The notes beneath the pieces are model-generated. The model was not told where the DNA came from and made no database searches. It worked only from the letters and a program-made list of their open reading frames with translations. Both the position numbers and the translations under genes were made by a program. This document shows positions 6,416 through 10,797 of a stretch of DNA of 10,797 nucleotides, one piece after another. This DNA comes from Bryobacterales bacterium (lineage in GTDB: Bacteria; Acidobacteriota; Terriglobia; Bryobacterales; Bryobacteraceae): contig PKZC01000260.1 in assembly GCA_003132905.1 (NCBI GenBank), forward strand, positions 492-11,288, read 5' to 3'. Every line of letters starts with the position of its first letter. Positions within the stretch are counted from its first letter, which is position 1.

Positions 6416-7573
6416 ATGGTCGACGCATCGAAGCTTCGCGCGTGGTACGCGCACCGTCAGGGGCTGGATGGCTCGCTCGATGGCAAATCGTCCGCCGAAG
6501 TTCTGCAGCGTGCCGGATGGGCCCGATCGGTGGGCGGCGTATCGCCCTACCTGACTCTGTTCTCCCGCGCCGGAATCACTCGCGAGCAGGCCGACGCCGA
6601 TGCTGCCAAGCTCGAGATTTACGAACTGCCGAGCGCTCGTGGTTGCACTTATGTCCTACCTTCGGAAGATTTTGCGCTGGGGCTCGCGGCCGGGCGAGGC
6701 TTCGATGGCGAAATGAAAACGGCGGCCAAACTGGGAGTCACGGAAAAGGAAATCGACAAGCTGTGCGAGGCCGTCGTTAGCGCTCTCGAGAAGGGGCCGC
6801 TCGATCCCGACGGACTGCGGGAAGCCACCGGAAGAGCGGTCCGCAATCTGGGCCCGGAAGGCAAGAAAAAGGGACTCACCACCACGCTACCCGTCGCACT
6901 CGGCAAGCTGCAGGAATCCGGCGACATCCGGCGCGTTCCCACCAACGGGCGCTTCGACCAGCAGCGCTATCAATATGCGCTCTGGCGTCCGAATCCTCTG
7001 CGCGGTTTCAAACTCAGGCCGGAACAGGTTTATGCCGAACTCGCGCGAGAATATTTTGGCTGGATCGGTCCCGCATCCATCGCGGATTTCCAGACATTTT
7101 CTGGACTCGGCGTCAAGGTGACCAAGGCTGCGCTCGAATCGTTGAAACTCGAGCCTATCGAAATCGCCCCCGGCGATCAGCGCTTCTTCTTGCCCGGAGA
7201 CCGCGCTTTATTTGACGCCTTCAAACCGCCGAAAGATCCGCGTTATTCACTTCTCGGTAGTATCGATTCTCTGTTGGTGCTCCGCAGCGAAAATCTGAAG
7301 AGCCAAATCTCAGCCGGAGCACTGGCGGATCTGTCTGGCCACGCCATCGTCGATCATGGCCGCTTGGTAGGCCTATGGGAATACGACCTACCAACAGAAT
7401 CAATCGCTTGGACGTCTTTCGGCAAAAAAGATAAGGCGATCCAAGAAGCAGTCACGCGCACTGAGAATTTTGTGCGGGAGCAACTCGGCGATGCGCGATC
7501 CTTCAGCCTGGACAGCCCCACAAGCCGCGCACCCCGCATCGCGGCCCTGCGAAAAGCCGCAGCAAGCGCTTGA
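6416..7573 (+). CDS. winged-helix DNA-binding protein, AlkZ/YcaQ (HTH_42) family
   Basis: A 385-residue protein of the HTH_42 superfamily, which includes the DNA glycosylases AlkZ and YcaQ that unhook interstrand crosslinks and remove bulky or alkylated bases. Family-like stretches are LRAWYAHRQGL (residues 7-17), WIGPASIADFQTFSGLG (216-232) in the place of the common GPAT..DLA.WSGL block, and HAIVDHGRLVGLWEYD (309-324), matching the C-terminal VxxxGRxVGxW element. In characterised members a Gln-hydrophobic-Gln or Gln-hydrophobic-Asp motif supplies the catalytic residues soon after the N-terminal RxQGL. Here the matching stretch reads SVGGVSPYLTLFSR (38-51) and has no such Gln. It may therefore be a non-catalytic or mechanistically different branch. 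No signal peptide or membrane segment is seen. It is probably co-transcribed with the two AIM24 genes. Confidence 0.8.
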   Translation: MVDASKLRAWYAHRQGLDGSLDGKSSAEVLQRAGWARSVGGVSPYLTLFSRAGITREQADADAAKLEIYELPSARGCTYVLPSEDFALGLAAGRGFDGEMKTAAKLGVTEKEIDKLCEAVVSALEKGPLDPDGLREATGRAVRNLGPEGKKKGLTTTLPVALGKLQESGDIRRVPTNGRFDQQRYQYALWRPNPLRGFKLRPEQVYAELAREYFGWIGPASIADFQTFSGLGVKVTKAALESLKLEPIEIAPGDQRFFLPGDRALFDAFKPPKDPRYSLLGSIDSLLVLRSENLKSQISAGALADLSGHAIVDHGRLVGLWEYDLPTESIAWTSFGKKDKAIQEAVTRTENFVREQLGDARSFSLDSPTSRAPRIAALRKAAASA

Positions 7574-7598
7574 CCACAGGCCTCAAGCCTTTTATAAT
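7570..7598 (+). promoter_or_regulatory. near-consensus sigma-70 promoter of hrcA-grpE-dnaJ
   Basis: TTGACC (-35, 7570-7575) and a perfect TATAAT (-10, 7593-7598) are 17 bases apart, the optimal spacing. The -35 overlaps the TGA stop of the AlkZ-like gene. Transcription would start near 7605, leaving a leader of about 47 bases before hrcA. No CIRCE (TTAGCACTC-N9-GAGTGCTAA) is present from here to the hrcA start. Confidence 0.8.
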
Positions 7599-7651
7599 CA
7601 AATCAGTACGGATTGGTTTAGCCAAGCCCGATAGGGCCTCAGCGTTTCACT

Positions 7652-8674
7652 ATGATGACCCATCGCGAACAGGATGTGCTGCATTCCATCGTCGAGTCGT
7701 ATATCCAGACCGGCGAACCTGTAGCCTCGCGTACCATTGCCAAGCAGCGCTCCGACAATCTGAGCCCGGCAACCATTCGAAATGTAATGGCCGATCTTTA
7801 TGAGAATGGCTATCTTTCGCAGCCCCATACCTCGGCCGGCCGCATCCCTACCGAAAAGGCTTTTCGCAGTTACGTGCAGTCGCTTGCGCGGGGACGCGTG
7901 CTTGTCACGGAGTTACAGCGCGTGCGCGCCGAATTGAGCCAGCTCACCACCATGGAAGCGCGCGTGGAACGCTCGTCGCACATGCTGACGGAAATGACGC
8001 AGAGCGTGGGTATTACCGCCGCAATTCCCGCTTCCAGCCAGACGCTGCACCAGATTGAATTGATCGCATTGGCCGATCAGCGCGTGCTGATGATCGTTGT
8101 CACGCGGGACCGCATGGTGCGCAATCGTGTGGTCGCGGTGGATGAAAACGTCTCGCACGATGAACTGGCATCCATCCGCAATTACATCAATCGCAATTTC
8201 AGTGGATGGATGCTTTCTGAGATCCACACGGAATTGGCGCGGCGGCTGGAACAGCAGAGCGCTGCCTACGATGCCATTCTGAAACGCCTGAACGAGCTGT
8301 ACGCGAAGGGCTTGCTGGATATCGAAGTCGCGCCCGAGATTCATTTGGAAGGCGCCAGCAACCTGGTTGGCCTGGACTTGCATCTCACCCGCGAAAAGCT
8401 GCGCGAATTGTTCCACACCCTGGAAGAGAAGAAGCGCATCCTACAGTTGCTGGATCGCTTTTTGGAACAACCCGCCGGCGAAGTGGCCGTTCACGTCGGA
8501 CTCGCCGATGTGCATCCCAGCATGCGGGAGCTGTCGCTGATTGGGGTTTCCATTTCACTCGCTGGCGGCCTTTCGGCCAAAATCGCCGTACTGGGGCCGA
8601 TGCGAATGAACTATGGAAAGGCCATGTCCGCGGTGTATCACGTCGGGCAGGCGTTCGGAAGCTTGCTGGTTTGA
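7652..8674 (+). CDS. hrcA: HrcA, heat-inducible transcription repressor
   Basis: A 340-residue HrcA, the normal length. HrcA binds CIRCE operators upstream of chaperonin and dnaK-type operons and is kept active by GroEL. The N-terminal winged helix is clear: REQDVLHSIVESYIQTGEPV (residues 5-24), SRTIA, then the recognition region LSPATIRNVMADLYENGYL (37-55) and QPHTSAGRIPTEKAFRSYV (57-75). The C-terminal dimerisation and GAF-like domain ends with a typical LGPMRMNYGKAMSAV segment. Two ATGs are adjacent (7652 and 7655); neither has a clear Shine-Dalgarno. I chose the first, but the protein may begin at the second. It is the first gene of the cluster with grpE and dnaJ and sits behind a strong constitutive-type promoter. 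Confidence 0.96.
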   Translation: MMTHREQDVLHSIVESYIQTGEPVASRTIAKQRSDNLSPATIRNVMADLYENGYLSQPHTSAGRIPTEKAFRSYVQSLARGRVLVTELQRVRAELSQLTTMEARVERSSHMLTEMTQSVGITAAIPASSQTLHQIELIALADQRVLMIVVTRDRMVRNRVVAVDENVSHDELASIRNYINRNFSGWMLSEIHTELARRLEQQSAAYDAILKRLNELYAKGLLDIEVAPEIHLEGASNLVGLDLHLTREKLRELFHTLEEKKRILQLLDRFLEQPAGEVAVHVGLADVHPSMRELSLIGVSISLAGGLSAKIAVLGPMRMNYGKAMSAVYHVGQAFGSLLV

Positions 8675-8733
8675 TCTTCCGCCGCCGTTCCAGCGGCAAG
8701 CCGATCGACTGGCGAAACTATAAACTAGGAAGT

Positions 8734-9297
8734 ATGGATATGAAGGAACCCGCTGTCGACGCCAGTGAGAGTGCAACTGCCCCTGGCGGTAACGAAGCGG
8801 CGGATCCCCCCGCCGACGGCAGTGCCTCCGCTTCCCTGGAAGCCGTGACTGCGGAGCGCGACCGGCTGATCGACGAAAACCGGGAATTGGTGGACCGTCT
8901 TTTGCGCCGTCAGGCGGAGTTCGATAACTTTCGCCGTAGGGCTGAACGGGAAAAGTCGGAGGTGCTCGAATTCGCCCATTCGGATAGCGTGCGTGCTATC
9001 CTGCCGATTCTGGACGATTTTGAGCGGGCTCTGAAAACTCACACCGCCGATAAAGTGTATGCCCGTGGCATGGAATTGATTTACCAGCGTCTTGCGGACT
9101 CTCTAAAGAAGTTGGGATTAGAGTCGATTACCACGAAGGGGCAGAAATTTGATCCCCACCTCCACCACGCCGTCGACATGGTGGAGACTGCGGACGTCGA
9201 AGAACAAACCATTCTCGACGAGTACCAGCCGGGGTACAATTTTCGAGGACGCCTTTTGCGGCCGGCCATGGTGAAGGTAGCGGTAAACAAGAAATGA
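8734..9297 (+). CDS. grpE: GrpE, nucleotide exchange factor of DnaK
   Basis: A 187-residue GrpE that speeds ADP release from DnaK. An acidic, disordered N-terminus (1-35) is followed by a long coiled coil (about 36-80, including ERDRLIDENRELVDRLLRRQ) and FDNFRRRAEREK (63-74). Next come a helical part (ILPILDDFERAL, 89-100), the GrpE signature GQKFDPHLHHAVDMVET (136-152), and the beta-wing end YNFRGRLLRPAMVKVA (168-183). A TTG at 8671 is also in frame and would add 21 residues overlapping hrcA, but that extension has no conserved sequence. AGGA at 8727-8730 lies before ATGs at 8734 and 8740; spacing favours 8740 slightly, so the start is uncertain by two codons. The gene overlaps dnaJ by four bases (ATGA). 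Confidence 0.94.
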   Translation: MDMKEPAVDASESATAPGGNEAADPPADGSASASLEAVTAERDRLIDENRELVDRLLRRQAEFDNFRRRAEREKSEVLEFAHSDSVRAILPILDDFERALKTHTADKVYARGMELIYQRLADSLKKLGLESITTKGQKFDPHLHHAVDMVETADVEEQTILDEYQPGYNFRGRLLRPAMVKVAVNKK

Positions 9298-10424
9298 ACG
9301 CCACTAAGCGCGACTACTACGAAATCTTGAGTGTCAGCCGCGATTGTGACGACGCTGGCCTGAAGGGCGCTTACCGGAAATTAGCGCTCAAATACCACCC
9401 CGACCGTAACCCCAACGATCAGGATGCCGAAGAACGGTTCAAGGAAGCCGCTGAGGCCTATAGCGTTCTGAGCGACCCTCAGAAGCGCGCCGCGTATGAC
9501 CGTTATGGCCACCAAGGACTGCAGGGCTTGGGATCGCAAGGGTTCGATCCTAACACGTTCACCGATTTCGGCGATATTCTGGGCGATTTGTTCGGCTTTG
9601 GCGATCTGTTCGGTGGAGCTGGCCGCCGCGGGGGCGGACGCACTCGTGCACAGCGGGGAGAAGATCTGCGCTATGACCTGGAAATGTCGCTTGAGGACTC
9701 CATTCGCGGGTTAAGCGTCGAGATTCAAGTGCCGCGCATGGATCTATGCTCGCGCTGCGAGGGTACCGGTGCCGAGAAAGTGGATGGCCTGGTGTCTTGC
9801 CCCATGTGCCATGGGCGGGGCGAAGTGGTTTATCAGCAGAGCTTCTTGCAGATTCGCCGGACGTGTTCCCAATGTGGCGGCCGCGGCCAAATCGTGCGCC
9901 GGCCTTGCACCCAATGCAAAGGGGAGCGTCAAGTTCGCACCGAGCGCAAGCTGAAGGTCACCATTCCCGCGGGCGTGGATTCGGGCACCCATCTGAAGCT
10001 GGCGCACGAAGGACAGTCGGGTTTCAACGGCGGTCCGGCGGGCGATCTCTACGTCGTGATCAAGGTGAAGGAGCATCCAATATTTGAGCGGCAGGGAGAC
10101 GATCTGCTGTGTACGGTTCCCATTAACGTGGCGCAAGCGGTGCTGGGAACGCAAATCAATCTGTTGACCTTCGACGGCCTGGAGCAGGTGAAATTCCCCG
10201 AAGGAATTCAGACCGGTTCGCGCATCCGTCTCAAGAATCTGGGAGTGCCGCGGTTGCAGGGTAGCGGCCGGGGCGACCTGTTCGTGCAGGTGGACGTAAA
10301 AGTCCCAAGCAAACTGACGCGCGAGCAGCGCAAGCTGTTCGAGCAGCTTCGCGAGACGCTTCCCGAAGAGAACGACCCGCATGAAAAAGGTTTGCTCGAC
10401 AAAGTAAAAGACTATTTCGCTTGA
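9294..10424 (+). CDS. dnaJ: DnaJ, type I Hsp40 co-chaperone
   Basis: A 376-residue class A J-protein that delivers unfolded clients to DnaK and stimulates its ATPase. The J domain (about 5-72) contains the essential HPD at 35-37 in KYHPDRNP. A Gly/Phe-rich stretch (72-116) includes FGDILGDLFGFGDLFGG. The cysteine-rich zinc region (152-213) has four repeats: CSRCEGTG (152-159), CPMCHGRG (169-176), CSQCGGRG (191-198) and CTQCKGER (205-212). The last lacks the final Gly of CxxCxGxG but keeps both Cys. Two C-terminal substrate-binding beta domains and a dimerisation tail follow. Its ATG overlaps the grpE stop (ATGA), so translation is coupled. No dnaK lies in this cluster. The 3' end overlaps the converging glucanotransferase gene by 13 bases. 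Confidence 0.97.
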   Translation: MNATKRDYYEILSVSRDCDDAGLKGAYRKLALKYHPDRNPNDQDAEERFKEAAEAYSVLSDPQKRAAYDRYGHQGLQGLGSQGFDPNTFTDFGDILGDLFGFGDLFGGAGRRGGGRTRAQRGEDLRYDLEMSLEDSIRGLSVEIQVPRMDLCSRCEGTGAEKVDGLVSCPMCHGRGEVVYQQSFLQIRRTCSQCGGRGQIVRRPCTQCKGERQVRTERKLKVTIPAGVDSGTHLKLAHEGQSGFNGGPAGDLYVVIKVKEHPIFERQGDDLLCTVPINVAQAVLGTQINLLTFDGLEQVKFPEGIQTGSRIRLKNLGVPRLQGSGRGDLFVQVDVKVPSKLTREQRKLFEQLRETLPEENDPHEKGLLDKVKDYFA

Positions 10425-10797
10425 TCCGGGTCTGGCGCATTCAGCCGCCCTGTCCGGTCTAGCCACAGACGGAACATGCTGGCGAAATCCTGGATCTCTC
10501 TCGATGTCCACAGCTCTTCCACCGTGCATTTCATCTTACGGCGCCAGTTGGGATACTCCGCCGTGCTTCCGGGCAGATTCTGTTGCTCTACCTGCTTGAG
10601 CAGGTCCTCCTGATTCAGCACCATCAGCTTGGACGGCGTCGAGGTAAGAAAGCCGACGATGGCATTATGCAGTTCGCCCACCAGTTCGGGCACTTGCGAT
10701 GCGTCGCGCGGAAACCAATCGGGCAGCAGTTTGAGGCCTGCCAATAGATCCAGCAGCTTCTGTTTTTCGCGCGCCCGATCGGCACGCATGCTCTGAT
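10412..10797 (-). CDS. C-terminal part of a second 4-alpha-glucanotransferase, long MalQ type (partial)
   Basis: An open minus-strand frame runs in from the right edge to a TAG at 10414-10412, giving about 128 residues. The pattern is that of the end of the long (about 700-residue) bacterial MalQ type: a helical REKQKLLDLLAGLKLLP, then LMVLNQEDLLKQVEQQNLPG and STAEYPNWRRKM, close to the NLPGT..EYPNWRRK motif that holds the conserved C-terminal site of that enzyme group. A fusion with a trehalose-pathway enzyme cannot be excluded because the catalytic core is outside the window. It differs clearly from the short type I MalQ at 1822-3333, so the genome has two separate GH77-type genes within 10 kb. 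It converges on dnaJ with a 13-base overlap. Confidence 0.7.
   Translation of the reverse strand, partial: QSMRADRAREKQKLLDLLAGLKLLPDWFPRDASQVPELVGELHNAIVGFLTSTPSKLMVLNQEDLLKQVEQQNLPGSTAEYPNWRRKMKCTVEELWTSREIQDFASMFRLWLDRTGRLNAPDPDQAK

Noticed and set aside
4394..6454. Long minus-strand frame as a real gene
   Set aside because: It lies wholly opposite two genes with clear family motifs, has no recognised domain or convincing ribosome binding site, and has the Arg/His-rich composition of an antisense shadow.
8719..8724. TATAAA as an internal promoter before grpE
   Set aside because: No -35 at suitable spacing, and transcription would start at about the start codon.
8671..8733. TTG-initiated N-terminal extension of grpE
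   Set aside because: It overlaps the hrcA stop, has no conserved sequence, and a Shine-Dalgarno-like AGGA precedes the ATGs at 8734 and 8740.
9744..10529. 261-codon minus-strand frame under dnaJ
   Set aside because: Antisense to the conserved zinc and C-terminal domains of DnaJ, with no domain of its own.

Overview
The window is chromosomal and gene-dense, from a GC-rich Gram-negative-type bacterium. The mix of hopanoid-pathway squalene genes, an HddA-like sugar kinase, two glucanotransferases, tandem zinc-ribbon AIM24 proteins and an hrcA-grpE-dnaJ cluster fits an Acidobacteriota member (Bryobacter/Solibacter-like). That assignment is inference from gene content; no marker here fixes the taxon. 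I see no phage, transposase, tRNA, rRNA or CRISPR array.

Layout. (1) 1-1825, plus strand: the 3' tail of an unidentified gene runs into hpnC and then hpnD, each overlapping the one before. HpnD and HpnC make hydroxysqualene from farnesyl diphosphate; the third enzyme, HpnE, is not in the window. (2) 1822-3333, minus strand: a complete type I 4-alpha-glucanotransferase (malQ) converges on hpnD, and one CTAG supplies both stop codons. (3) 3334-3416: an 83-bp divergent intergenic region. (4) 3417-4397: a GHMP-family sugar kinase resembling D-glycero-D-manno-heptose 7-phosphate kinase. (5) 4490-7573: a likely operon of two tandem AIM24-domain paralogs with one and two N-terminal zinc ribbons, followed by a winged-helix protein of the AlkZ/YcaQ family. 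(6) 7652-10424: hrcA-grpE-dnaJ behind a near-consensus sigma-70 promoter, with no CIRCE operator visible upstream and no dnaK between grpE and dnaJ. (7) 10412-10797, minus strand: the C-terminal part of a second, different glucanotransferase of the long MalQ type, overlapping the dnaJ end.

Most of the window is well-known housekeeping function. The least explained part is the AIM24 pair and its linked AlkZ-like protein. The pair shows clear signs of local duplication, unequal zinc-ribbon gain and an internal linker repeat. Gene packing is extreme: both convergent junctions overlap, and most same-strand junctions overlap or are only a few bases long. I saw no convincing intrinsic terminator.
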